Positions 13,040 through 22,453 of a stretch of 64,000 nucleotides of DNA are shown here, in pieces. Each line of letters begins with the position of its first letter. The stretch's first letter is position 1. A program made the translations under genes and the position numbers. The DNA is from Selaginella moellendorffii (Eukaryota; Streptophyta; Lycopodiopsida; Selaginellales; Selaginellaceae). Location: contig NW_003314261.1 in NCBI RefSeq assembly GCF_000143415.4, forward strand, positions 2,011,802 to 2,075,801, in the 5' to 3' direction. The notes under the pieces are model-generated. The model had not been told where the DNA came from. It did not search any database and was given only the letters and a program-made list of their open reading frames with translations.

Positions 13040-13063
13040 CAAGTTCACATCAAAGTGAACTTG
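13040..13063. repeat. Perfect 9-bp inverted repeat (hairpin)
   Basis: CAAGTTCAC, a 6-nt spacer, then GTGAACTTG. It falls about 110 bp after the NINJA stop codon, so it could fold in that gene's 3' untranslated RNA. Confidence 0.6.
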
Positions 13064-13175
13064 GAGATCAGATTAGATGTTACTCGCAACCACTCTTCTG
13101 GAAGAGGGAGAAACTGGGAATAAATTTGTTATTTTTCTCACCTACCAGTTTTTGGTGGAGCTGCTGACTTGAAAT

Positions 13176-13185
13176 GTCACGTGAC
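13176..13185. promoter_or_regulatory. Palindromic G-box
   Basis: GTCACGTGAC, a perfect 10-bp palindrome with the CACGTG core bound by bZIP and bHLH factors. It lies between two 3' ends, not in a promoter, so a function is doubtful. Confidence 0.35.
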
Positions 13186-13445
13186 TTTTCTGTTTAAAAT
13201 AGACATTTAAAAAAGCTTTCTTTTTTCTTTTCTAAATACTTTTAGAAAAGTTGTATATACACTTGATTGAAGTAACTCGCGGGCGGGCTCAAAATCTGTT
13301 CTTCCCCGACTTGTAGGGACAGTCGTGCCTGCTGTTGATTGAAATCTCTCTCACCTCCACTAGATTAATCACTTTTTCGGGCCGCGATTTCTTCTCGACT
13401 CGATGGTCACTGTTCGCTACCTCTTCGCTGGCTGCTGCCCACTTG

Positions 13446-15314
13446 TCAATCGTCCCGGGGGGACATCTCATCCAGCGAATCCGCCGAGGAAGCAGCCGAG
13501 GAGGACGAAGACGAGGTGGAATAGTCACTGCTCGAGCCCGAGTAAAAGTCGTCCTCCTCGGACTCGTCGTCGTGCACCAGCATGTCCCACAGAAAATCCC
13601 GCCGGGATCGTCTATCGCTGGCCATGACCACTTCCTCCCACACTTGCGAGCTCCTCCCCCGGTAGAGCTCCAGCACCGAGGACGCGTCCGGGTTGAGCAG
13701 TGCCAAGTCCCTCACGGTCTCGAACCCCGCCTCGTTCAGCCTCTTGAGCTTGCCAGGCCCGTCTTTCACCCCGATCAGCTCCGGCAAGCCACCCATCCTG
13801 CTCGTCGAGTAGATCCTCGCGTTGTCCACCGCGTCGCAGTACCTCTCCAGCGACGCCGCGAACATCTTGTGCGATCTCAGCTGCGCGGGGATGGGCACGA
13901 AGCGATTGGTGATAATCGCCCTCCTGATCCCGCGGACCACCGCCAGTAGCGCGTCGCAAGTCACCCCGACGAGAACGATCCGATAAGCCGGCCTCTCCTC
14001 CTCGCACAGCTTCCCTGAAGCACCGGTTTTTGTTTTTCTCTCAGCCACCTTAGTTGATAGTGGAACCCGTGACGAGAATGTACCTAGAAACTCGTCCACC
14101 ACCTTCTGCTGCTCGCCATCGCTGTTATTTTGGAGCTCCTGATCCTCCTCCAATGAGGCCAGGAACTCGTCCTCGATGCTCGTCTCCTCCGCCTCCACGG
14201 GCTCCCAGTACCGCTCCACCAGAACCCCGTTCTCGTCCAGCCTATACCCGGGTCCCAGGCGGTACCGCCGCCGGTGGACGTCCCGGGCCATGGCGATGGT
14301 CTGCATCACGAAAGGCTCCCACGACATTGTCCCGTCGAAGATCACGTCCCTCCCTTCGTTGAGAGCCGAGACGAGCAGCGACGAGGCGGCCCGAGTGGAG
14401 GAGTCGTGGACGAGCTGGGAGGCCATGCTCACGTCGCCCGAGCCAGAGCTTAGCGAGCGGTAGAGCACATCAGCCTCCTTGAACGCGTCGGCCTCCACCA
14501 CCACGGCGTCATGACGCACGATACTCTCCGTGGCGTGGAGAAGCTCCTTGACTACGGTGCTCTTGCCCGCTCCCATTCCACCACCAACGAGCATCAGCAC
14601 TGGGCTCCTCCTTTGCCTCTTGAATTCTCCTCCAAGCTCATGATCACAGTCGGGCAACTCCCTTGCTTCCAAATGCTTGATGGTTTTCATCGCCTTGATC
14701 GTCTCCACCAGCGTCGCGAAAGCCCGCTTCGCCTTGAGCGTTTGCATGGCTCGCTGGAACCGATGCTTTCTCGTCGCGGCCATGACAATGCTTCTCAAGT
14801 TCCTCTGCCCGCTTCGGACTTGATCCAGCAAGTGGGCCGAGTGTTGCCAGTGGAAGGAGAAGTAGGAGATCATGCACGAATCCAGCTCCTTGACGAGCTC
14901 GTCAAAGACCATCTGCGAGGAGCTCGGGTCTTTAAGTCTCTTGGAGAGGAATGCCGCGATGTTCTCCAGACTACCGTCGCTGGGGCTCTTGTCCCCGTTG
15001 AGATACTCCATGGCGACCTTGGCCAGCGCCTTGGCCACGGGGGAGTTCTTGCTCAGTCCAATCTGCCTGGCCACGTAATTCCCATAGAGCTCAATGGTCT
15101 TGGCGAGGCCGCCGCTAGTGAGGCCAATGTGAGCGATCAGAGCCTCGAGATCGCCGGAATCCGGCCGGGCCGCCAGGATCTCTCGGCTCTGCTGGGAATT
15201 TTGGTGGAAACTTTGACTTTGATGCTGCTGCACTTGCTCTTGGTTCCTGTGGATTTGCAAAACCAAAGCAAACGCACCTGTTACCGTGAACGACCCCAGG
15301 TGCTCTCTCATCAT
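13446..15314 (-). CDS. Zeta-toxin-like P-loop kinase domain protein
   Basis: A single open frame of 622 residues. The core is a P-loop NTPase of the zeta-toxin/UDP-GlcNAc-kinase type: Walker A GGGMGAGKST at about 244-253, then VVEADAFKEAD (about 272-282), where the Asp would be the catalytic base, and GRDVIFDGTMSW (about 321-332). Two helical segments precede it (about 60-220), and a helix-hairpin-like stretch (KLKRLNEAGFETVRDLALL) follows. The C-terminus is an acidic Ser/Asp tail (about 575-622). In bacteria this fold phosphorylates sugar nucleotides. Plants have a small family of large proteins with this domain, usually annotated only as P-loop hydrolases, with no role I can state. No partner antitoxin gene is present. 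A splice-like GT...AG of 38 nt near residue 10 is probably too short to be real, but the first 20 residues are uncertain. Confidence 0.8.
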   Translation of the reverse strand: MMREHLGSFTVTGAFALVLQIHRNQEQVQQHQSQSFHQNSQQSREILAARPDSGDLEALIAHIGLTSGGLAKTIELYGNYVARQIGLSKNSPVAKALAKVAMEYLNGDKSPSDGSLENIAAFLSKRLKDPSSSQMVFDELVKELDSCMISYFSFHWQHSAHLLDQVRSGQRNLRSIVMAATRKHRFQRAMQTLKAKRAFATLVETIKAMKTIKHLEARELPDCDHELGGEFKRQRRSPVLMLVGGGMGAGKSTVVKELLHATESIVRHDAVVVEADAFKEADVLYRSLSSGSGDVSMASQLVHDSSTRAASSLLVSALNEGRDVIFDGTMSWEPFVMQTIAMARDVHRRRYRLGPGYRLDENGVLVERYWEPVEAEETSIEDEFLASLEEDQELQNNSDGEQQKVVDEFLGTFSSRVPLSTKVAERKTKTGASGKLCEEERPAYRIVLVGVTCDALLAVVRGIRRAIITNRFVPIPAQLRSHKMFAASLERYCDAVDNARIYSTSRMGGLPELIGVKDGPGKLKRLNEAGFETVRDLALLNPDASSVLELYRGRSSQVWEEVVMASDRRSRRDFLWDMLVHDDESEEDDFYSGSSSDYSTSSSSSSAASSADSLDEMSPRDD

Positions 15315-15773
15315 CGCATGAGGCGGATGATAGAGCTTGGCGCTCGAAATATCCGCCCTGGGAGCCAGCCTGATCGATCGATCGCCGTTTCTTGGAAGAA
15401 AAGGAAAGATCCGAGGCTAGTCTCCCCCGTTACTGTCGCGGATTGGAGACAGCGCAGAATCTACACGAAACAGCGAAGAAGAGAATCCCTCTGCCGCATG
15501 GAAGCCCCCAAATCCCTAACGGGCGCCAAGAGACCAGAGAAAAGCCCTATATAAAAAGAGACGCCCATTCCGTACGTTTTATTTTACGCGCTCGCGTACA
15601 TGCTGACCAGTGACTCCAGAGAGGCGTTCTACTGTTTCGAACTCGCGACCTCCGTTGGCCCCGGACGGCCGTCGATCCCTTCCCGCGATCAGGAGGCACC
15701 GTCCCCACGATTCTCACAACGTTGGATTTTTATCTTCTCCTTCCTCTGTGGGTTCTCTTTCGTGACGACGGCG
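15315..15773. promoter_or_regulatory. Divergent promoter region
   Basis: Holds the 5' ends of the P-loop kinase (-) and TLC-domain (+) genes, 459 bp between start codons. A TATA box for the + gene is at 15549. No other gene is seen. Confidence 0.55.
15549..15558 (+). promoter_or_regulatory. TATA box for the TLC-domain gene
   Basis: TATATAAAAA, preceded by GCCC, about 215 bp before the start codon. This predicts a 5' leader of roughly 180 nt. Confidence 0.5.
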
Positions 15774-17147
15774 ATGGAGAAGGCAGTGCTTTTCCAGACC
15801 CAACTGGAGGATGTGATGGGAGATTTTGGCTACAAGAAGCCATTGCTCTGGGCCACGTCGATTCTCACTGGAATTCTCATGTCCACGCTTGTAAGTCAAA
15901 CGTAAAAACCATAAAAAAGACGAAGGAACTTACCATGGATCGGTCGACTTGTCGAGCAGGCATTCGAGTCGATGCAGGCTTACGGCCCGGTTCTCTTCCC
16001 AAATGCGTACACCAAGCTCTCGGACAAGGACAGGGTCGAGTGGAACAACAGGTATTCCAAGTCAATTCGGTCTGCTCGTAGTATTTAAAGTTTTGTAGGC
16101 GGGTTTATGTGAGTCGCGTCACTACATGTCAAAAACGTGGTCAGAGAACGCATAGAAAAGAAAAAAAGCTATGGATGTGAATCAGTTCACCTGTGAAGAA
16201 GATGGAGAAATCGCGGTTTGACCATAATGCAGGGCAATCTCTTTCACGCACGCCGTCGTCGCGACATTGGTGGCCGGATATCTTTTCTTCGTCTCGGACC
16301 TGTTTAGAGAAGAGGTGGCGTATGGACCTGTTGTGTTCCGGAGCACCATCTTCACCCAGTTCTTCCTCGGGGTTCGGTACTTTATGTTGGAAAAATCTTC
16401 CATCGATCATACTGTTCTTCCAGGTCTCAAATGGATACTTTATCACGGACATGGCGATGTTGCTGAAATATTATCCGAACCTGGGAGAGATTGAGTTTGT
16501 GAGTGTACACAAAACTGAAAAAAAACAATGAAAAAAACTCACCGGTCATACGTAACAGGTTGTTCATCACGCTGTCTCCATTATCTCGCTCTTCCTGGCA
16601 GTGCATAGCGGATATGCACACATATATCTATACACGGTACTCCTGTCCGAGAGCACGACGCCTTTTATAAACATTCGATGGTACACAAGAAATCGAATTC
16701 ATGCAAGCACGACCAAAGAGATAAGTTAACAAAAAAAAGACAAACGTGGATGCAACAGGTACCTGGCAGCGGCGGACATGAAGAAAACTCGAGCTTATAC
16801 AATCAATGGCATTGCACTCTTCGTGAGTTGGCTGGTAAGTTTGTCTTCCTCCTGCTACAAACAAGAAAAAAAAGTTTTGAACTTATTACTTCTGTAAGAC
16901 AGATCGCTCGAATTGTCCTCTTTGTTTACCTCTTTGCTCACATGTACTGGCACTATGACGAGGTATTTCGTGTTGCTTCGAAATTCCTGCATTGAAAGCT
17001 CGAACTTCCTTGCAGGTGATTGAAATAGATACCATCGGATACTATTTCATGTTTTTCTCGACGTCTGTATTTGCTATGATGAACCTGTACTGGTTTGAGA
17101 AGATTGCCAGAGGCTTGATCAAAGTATTAAAGTCCAAGGAAACTTGA
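15774..17147 (+). CDS. TLC (TRAM/LAG1/CLN8) domain membrane protein
   Basis: Eight exons (15774-15890, 15960-16051, 16233-16371, 16424-16498, 16559-16680, 16759-16834, 16903-16962, 17016-17147) with seven short introns give 270 residues; every junction keeps frame. The product is a multi-pass membrane protein: hydrophobic segments near 24-39, 70-92, 140-165, 180-215 and 228-250. The TLC hallmark is the VVHHAVSI segment (paired His at 144-145), followed by Y/W-rich helices. TLC proteins act in membrane lipid sensing or metabolism. This copy resembles the short plant TLC proteins rather than ceramide synthases, because it lacks a homeobox-like region and the longer Lag1 motif. The substrate is unknown. 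It is divergent from the P-loop kinase and convergent with the b561 gene, with 84 bp between the stop codons. Confidence 0.85.
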
Positions 17148-17231
17148 ACACTGTAAACTAAAGAGAGCGCTTTCAAAGAGAAAACAAATCCATATACAAA
17201 CGAAAATTCCAAACATTAGCCTGATGAAACA

Positions 17232-18542
17232 TTAAATTTCAATACCGTCGTGTCTTCCATTCGTAGCAATAGGCTTGGCAGCTTTCTCGGCTTTCCTCCT
17301 CTTCCAGTGTACCATCCAAGTAGCGACCTCCAGAAGCAAAGAGATGACCGCGAGGACCACAAGTATACCGGTGTATGCACGACGCCACTTGTTGTGCGGT
17401 TCCAGAATATCGAGGCCTTTATAGATGTTAACGATCGCGAGGAGCAACGTCAGGTAGCCAATAGTGCGATGATAGACTTTCCAGTATGGACGTGCTTTGT
17501 GATCGAGCCCTGGCCTCAATATCAGCGACAAAACCTGAGTGATCATAGAAAAGTAATGCTCTACATCTTCAAACTGTGGAAAGCAATGAGAACTACCTGG
17601 AGCGTCCCGAAAACAAATAAAGTTATCCCGATGTTCCTATGCTTGTGATAAACTACACCGACGGAGTAGCTTCCGAGCCTAAGCCCGATAGCCCAGCCAA
17701 TAACACCAAGAATGTAGCCAATAACCTGAAACGGAACGTGGAGAAAAAACCATGCGCTGTCATGGAAAGGTCGCAAGTATCTAGCAAACATGGCACCGAG
17801 CGGGAGTAAAATCCCCCAGCCAATAGCATTGATAAGTCCATGAGCCTGCAAATAAAAAACTTTAGTCGAGCATGAAACAAAAAGAGAAGAGAATACATAC
17901 CTCCTTAAGCTTCTGATGCAGAGGACGTGACGATAAAAGTGCTCCGGAGGTGATATCAAAAACACCTCTACCGTTCAAGTCATTCGTGCCGAGCGCGTGT
18001 TGCTGGGGACTAAAGTTGATGACACTGGATCCCCGGTTCCATACGTGGTTGAGCCTCGTCTGATTTGGCCTGAGCTGGATCAAGGCGTAGAGCCTCATGT
18101 TTCGCTCTTGAATCACCACTGCCCGATCCAGGACGACGAGATCGATCGGGCTGCACGTAAGTGGCCTCAGCGCCTGGGTCTCTTCCGTCAACTTGTAGTC
18201 GAGCAAGTTACTCCCGTTTCCAGCTTGGAAGGCGACCAAAGCGTTGGTCCCGATCATCACTGGCCTGGCTCCAAAGTTTATGCCCCAGCCGACCCATCCG
18301 GAGGAAGAGGGCGCCACTCCGGAGAAAACCACGGCTAGCGTGTTTCCAGAAGCGTTGTACGACCACGCGAGAGAGGCCTGCTGTGACGGAAGATTGACGC
18401 ACGTCGCAAAGGTCATGGAGGTCCTGTTGCTGAAAGTGAGAGACCTGGAGCACGACTGGGCCATTGAGGTGATGGCCAAGCACTCAAGAAATAATAAAAT
18501 CGCCACCGCGCCTTCGCTAGACCTTTTCCATGGATCTGGCAT
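17232..18542 (-). CDS. DOMON and cytochrome b561 domain protein
   Basis: Three exons (18542-17901, 17845-17597, 17534-17232) with 55- and 62-nt introns encode 397 residues. A signal peptide (about 1-28) precedes a lumenal/apoplastic DOMON domain (about 45-180, with SGWVGWGIN and a C-terminal DLNGRGVFDI stretch). Exons 2-3 form a cytochrome b561 core of five or so membrane helices; likely haem ligands are His216 (AHGL), His250 (FFLHVPFQ), His283 (YHKHR) and His319 (YHRTIGY). The tail is basic (WKRRKAEK). This family moves electrons across the plasma membrane, typically from ascorbate, and relatives are often auxin-responsive. All four His are present, so it is probably active. The donor and acceptor are not known from sequence. 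Confidence 0.9.
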
Positions 18543-19091
18543 CGTTCCTACACGAGAAAGAAAGAAGAGATTATCAGCTGCGAAGAAACCCTATACCCCG
18601 CCAGGGCAATCCGATCGACGCAGCTAGAGAACGCGCTCCTGGCACAAGAACGGAGCTCTAGAGCACCGGATTACCCGCATTTTGATAGATTCGAGCGATT
18701 GGCGCAAGAACTCACCCGGAAATGGAGGCGTTGAGCGCGCAAAAATTCGATGCGCCGCGGCAAGATCCGGCGCCGTAACGCAGCGCCTCGCGCTCACGCA
18801 AGATTCGTGAGGGAAACGCCCTTGAGCCGCCGCCTGGGAGATGCCAGGATTTGGGTTCTTCCCTTCCCGAAAGAGCGGGAGACCAAAGTTCTCTTCGTGT
18901 ACGTAATAAAAAAATTTCGCTCGCGGTCCCACCGTACAACTAAGCTAGAAGTGGGACCAATCTGGAGCGTGAGCTTACATCACACGTGGAGGGATCTGGA
19001 GCGTCGGCCATCGCATTCAAGTTATTGACTTTGGTGCTTCTAGTTGCTGATTCTATCATAACATGGCCTTGTGGCGTGGAATAATCTGGAG
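18543..19091. other. Intergenic: b561 promoter and NAC 3' end
   Basis: Contains the b561 upstream region and the downstream end of the NAC gene, both on the minus strand. I see no further gene. Confidence 0.4.
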
Positions 19092-20327
19092 CTAAAGTTG
19101 AGTATAGTTGACTACGTTGACTTGGTGATGGAAGGCGTTGTTGCTTGAGCCGGGAAACAACAGGGGTGGAGTTGGAGTTGGAGTTCTCGAGATGAAATCC
19201 TGGACGACTTGGTTTTGAGGAAATGCCAGAGCCTGGTGTTGATGCTGGAAATCTTGCTCCAAAGTACTAGGGATTGGCCTCTCCTCCAAAGCGCTCGACG
19301 GCAGCGCCACTCCAGTGCTGGAACCCACTGCTGACATATCAGGCTGCGAGCTCGGATCGATCAGCATGCTTCCAAATTGCCATGATCCTCCTCCGCTAGC
19401 CGATCGATTCCCAGGGAACATCACGCTTTGCTGCTGCTTGTTCCGCATCATCTCCAAGGAAAGGCTCAAGATTTGCGATGCCGAGCTCTCCTGACCGCCG
19501 GAGAGCAGCGCCTGGACAAAAGGGTCACTGCTGGTGCTCGCTGCGAGCCTCCTCACACTCAAATTGTCGTGCTGGTCATCCATCCCAATCTCCGGGAGAG
19601 ACGCCAGTATATCCTCCTCCACCGTGCTCCCATTGCCCGTCCTTCTCGACTCACTCTTAATCACGCTCGTCCTGCTGTACGCTTTCGCCTTCTTTTTGTA
19701 AATTCGGCATAGCACCCAGTCGTCCAGCTGAAAAAAATGGAAGTCAAACATAGTCAAAGCCAGTCAACATCTAGTCAGCGGCTTTCAAACCCGCAGTGAT
19801 CCTCGCTTCCTGGCGAAGAGAGCCTTGTTGTTTGGATCCACGAGACGGTACTCGTGCATTATCCAGTTGGATTTGACGCCCTTTGGAGCTCGTCCTTTGT
19901 AAAAGACGAGCGCCTTCTTCACTCCAATCTTCCTGCCGTCGGCGGAGCTGTGGATCATCTTGTCCGTGCCAGTGGCTTTCCAGTAGCCTGACGCGGCCGC
20001 CCTGTTGGGACGAACTCCATTGGGGTACTTTCGGTCCCTGGGGCTGAAGAAATACCACTCCTTTTCTCCAAAGCTTGCCTGCTGGGGAAGCTCCCACGGA
20101 TCAAACTTGTACAAGTCCACCTCGGTGACGATGGGAAGCGGCTTGAAGCTGTGCGACGCGAGCTTCCTGGAGAGGTAGTGGACGACGAGCTCCTCGTCCG
20201 TGGGGTGGAATCGAAATCCCGGCGGCAATTGCAGGTGATTGGAGGAGCCGGAAGCTTGATCGGAGCTTAGATGCTGCTGTTGCTGCTGGTTTTGCTCTCC
20301 AGTGCTGCAGTGCTGATCCAGGTCCAT
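19092..20327 (-). CDS. NAC transcription factor, ATAF/NAP type
   Basis: Two exons, 20327-19791 and 19727-19092, with a 63-nt intron, give 390 residues. The NAC DNA-binding domain runs from [14 protein letters not shown] (about residue 34) through [47 protein letters not shown] and WIMHEYRL to [13 protein letters not shown] (about 192). The tail is Ser/Gln-rich and likely activating. Only one intron is present, close to the domain's end. The usual first NAC intron after PWELP is absent, unlike the second NAC gene in this window. The domain wording ([22 protein letters not shown]) matches the ATAF/NAP group, which acts in stress and senescence responses. ATG at 20327 is chosen as the first in-frame ATG; the open frame extends 16 codons upstream without one. 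Confidence 0.92.
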
Positions 20328-20963
20328 TGCGTTCGAGATTGTAGAATTTGAGGAAATCCACGCACTAAAATCCAAGGCCAGTACTACGCACTAGAAGTTT
20401 CGCCATGCCCGATCAGGAGATACACCCTGCTGAAGAGACAGACAAAGTGTCCTCAAACTTACCCAAACAAGTCACGAAAAAAAGCCCACACTGCGTACGT
20501 AGATTCCATCGCATATCCCACTTCCAGGCGTCCGCGTGCCTAGTTTCAAATCCCCTTCCATGGCCCCATTTTCTCAATAACACAACACACAAACATACAA
20601 AAAAGTGCTATGAAGCGACAGCTTCTTTTGTATCGCGACAAATCACACCATCACACCGCCACCCATGCCCATGGAATATATTCCATGGATCATTGTGATG
20701 GATGGATAGTATGGTTTTTGATAGATGTATCATAGCCGTCATGTAATGAGGGCCGGGGTGGCGTACGGAGGTGGGCTTCTTGTCCTTGTGGCCCAGAAGG
20801 TTTGATCGATTCGTCACAGCATTTGGAAGAGGCGTGGCATGCCGTACAAGAAAGAGAGCACACACTTATCACTCCCAAGTTTAGGGCAGAGAATATTTAG
20901 TTAAGTTATTCATTTCAGCTGAACCCTAGAAATTTCCAGAGCGCTTTCAAACAACACTAGAAG
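20328..20963. other. Intergenic: NAC promoter and PAP2 3' end
   Basis: Upstream region of the NAC gene, containing a 20-bp perfect palindrome at 20669. No coding frame is supported. Confidence 0.45.
20669..20688. repeat. 20-bp perfect palindrome
   Basis: CCATGGAATATATTCCATGG reads the same on both strands. It lies about 340 bp upstream of the NAC start codon and could be a dimer-factor site or a chance fold. Confidence 0.6.
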
Positions 20964-21674
20964 TTAGTCAGTGGAGACTTTCCTCCTCGAGGGCGGAGGA
21001 GCAACGAGCTTGCTGGATCCATCGGCGGTGGCGCCGCCCCTGCGAGCTCTCCGCGAGTTCTCATACTCAAACTTGAGAACGTTTTGAATGTGGCCGCTGT
21101 CCTTGATGTAGAAGGCGCGAGCGATCCTCGTCTCCTCAATCACTGGGAAGAGCGGCACCATCAATCTGTAAACCACGAAGTACCACAAGCTGCCCATCAC
21201 CAGGCCAGCTCCGGCCCCGGCGAAAACCTGTGACACTGTGTGGTAGCCGAGGTAGATCCTCGAGTACATTGTGAGCACCGCGAAAGGCCACGGGAGTAGC
21301 ACCACCATCGCCCTTCTCAGCGAGCCGTGGAAGGACCATCTGAACAGCGCCGACAAGCTGATGAATGTGGAGAAGAAGGACATGTACTGCGAGTGACTGG
21401 AAGGCCAACCGTGGGAGTCGCACATCTCGAGCAGCTCGCAAGTCAGTGGCCTGGCCTGCTTCACCTCCTCCTTGATCTTCTCGTTGCAAAACTCGGACAT
21501 GATGAGCCCGGCGGCGAAGAACATCGCCAGGAGCTCTCTCCGGAAGATGAAGTGGGAGACGAATCCCGCTGAGATGAGAATGGGCAGTAGCGAGGCCCAC
21601 GCCATTAGATGCCCAATATCGTCGCCAACCTCGTACCTGACATGGGTCACTGAGACTGCCTTGAGAGACGCCAT
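20964..21674 (-). CDS. PAP2-family phosphatase, dolichyldiphosphatase-like
   Basis: One exon, 236 residues. The three phosphatase signatures are complete: KEEVKQARP (K-x6-RP), PSSHSQYM (PS[SG]H) and SRIYLGYHTVSQ (SR-x5-H). Four to five hydrophobic helices surround them, as expected for an ER membrane enzyme with a lumenal active site. The pattern CDSHGWPSSHSQYMSFF closely resembles the dolichyl-diphosphate phosphatases, which recycle the lipid carrier for N-glycosylation. The start at 21674 (MASLKAV) is chosen. The frame stays open for 39 more codons upstream, but that segment holds an acceptor-like TTTCTAG and is probably leader or leader intron. The 3' end of the zinc-protein gene lies 243 bp upstream on the same strand. 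Confidence 0.87.
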   Translation of the reverse strand: MASLKAVSVTHVRYEVGDDIGHLMAWASLLPILISAGFVSHFIFRRELLAMFFAAGLIMSEFCNEKIKEEVKQARPLTCELLEMCDSHGWPSSHSQYMSFFSTFISLSALFRWSFHGSLRRAMVVLLPWPFAVLTMYSRIYLGYHTVSQVFAGAGAGLVMGSLWYFVVYRLMVPLFPVIEETRIARAFYIKDSGHIQNVLKFEYENSRRARRGGATADGSSKLVAPPPSRRKVSTD

Positions 21675-21917
21675 TGCCGTAGCTTGGTCTATCCAAACAA
21701 GCCCTCTCCTTCGCCCTCCAAAAGTTGTGAGACCTAGAAACAGAGCGAAGAAGATATAAGGCTTTAGAAAACTTTGCAAGGAATTGACCACTTATTGCTC
21801 CCGGGAAGTTTAGATATGCGTTGCTGCTCTGGCCTTACCACGAGATCCTTTTGCCACGCGGAGTGAACTGTGGCAGCTTCCAAGCTCAACGTGTGTCCTC
21901 AAATTAAACTTAAATGA

Positions 21918-22379
21918 TCACTGTAGGCCTAAGGTTCCATCGCTTTCATTTGGAAATGTAATGCATCGAAAGACTCGGCAGTGAGAGCAAAGCATAGCTC
22001 CAACCTGTGCGTCGATTCATCGCTCATTAAAAGAGGGCAAAATTCTATTCTCGCACTTACAGCTTTGCAGGAAGGGCAGCGGCGGTAGAATCGGCTCTTC
22101 CTCACTTGGACGTTCGTCTTCTGGCCATTGCAGAAGCTACAGATCGTCCAGCCGCGGCCGTCGCAAGCATCGCAAGGAAGATTCACCTGTGGGAGGACCT
22201 GATTCTGGAAATTTCGGGCGAGAAAGCAAGGAGATGTGGAGAAATTCCAGCGCGCATACCTGTGGCGATGAGGCGCCGGCGGCAGCGGCTGCTCTAGGAG
22301 ATCGAAATCTTCTTCTGGGGATGGAATCCTCGTCAGCGGCGGGAGAGCGCCATAGCCAGGACTTCACAAGCGATGCCAT
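21918..22379 (-). CDS. Small CxxCxGxG zinc-binding protein (DnaJ Cys-rich-like)
   Basis: Three exons (22379-22260, 22186-22061, 22004-21918), introns 73 and 56 nt, encode 110 residues. After a basic Ser/Ala-rich N-terminus (about 1-40, possibly an organelle transit peptide) come cysteine motifs: CDACDGRGWTIC, CSFCNG, CPSCK and, in exon 3, CSHC..FRC. This is the plant group of short proteins resembling the DnaJ zinc domain (BSD2/PTAC5-like), several of which help assemble plastid complexes. There is no J domain, so it would not itself recruit Hsp70 by the usual route. The location is inferred from composition only. Start codons of this gene and the S35 gene are 74 bp apart. Confidence 0.75.
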
Positions 22380-22453
22380 TTTTCCTTTCTTAGCAACCAC
22401 CCAATATAGAAACTAGTTTAGGGCTTCGCTAGGGTTTAGGGCTTGATGAGAAA
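22380..22453. promoter_or_regulatory. 74-bp divergent promoter with telo-box
   Basis: The whole space between two opposite start codons. It contains TAGGGTTTAGGG at 22430-22441, the plant telo-box common in promoters of ribosomal and translation genes. That fits the mitochondrial ribosomal gene on the + side. Confidence 0.6.

Larger units (their letters stand above)
12928..13445. other. Intergenic gap between two convergent genes
   Basis: Lies between the 3' ends of the NINJA-type and P-loop kinase genes. It contains a perfect 9-bp hairpin (13040-13063) and a palindromic G-box (13176-13185). No reading frame is supported. Confidence 0.5.

Noticed and set aside
15240-15290. A 38-nt GT...AG segment near the start of the P-loop kinase gene
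   Set aside because: Too short for a plant intron, and the frame is open without removing it.
13446-15314. A toxin-antitoxin pair built around the zeta-like kinase
   Set aside because: No antitoxin-like gene is adjacent, and the architecture is that of a large plant protein.
13335-15554. Large + strand open frames across the P-loop kinase gene
   Set aside because: Antisense shadows in GC-rich codons; they lack any domain, while the minus frame has a full Walker A motif.
15625-15670. Minus-strand GAGTTCGAAAC resembling a tRNA T-loop
   Set aside because: No cloverleaf can be folded around it; it lies in the leader of the TLC gene.
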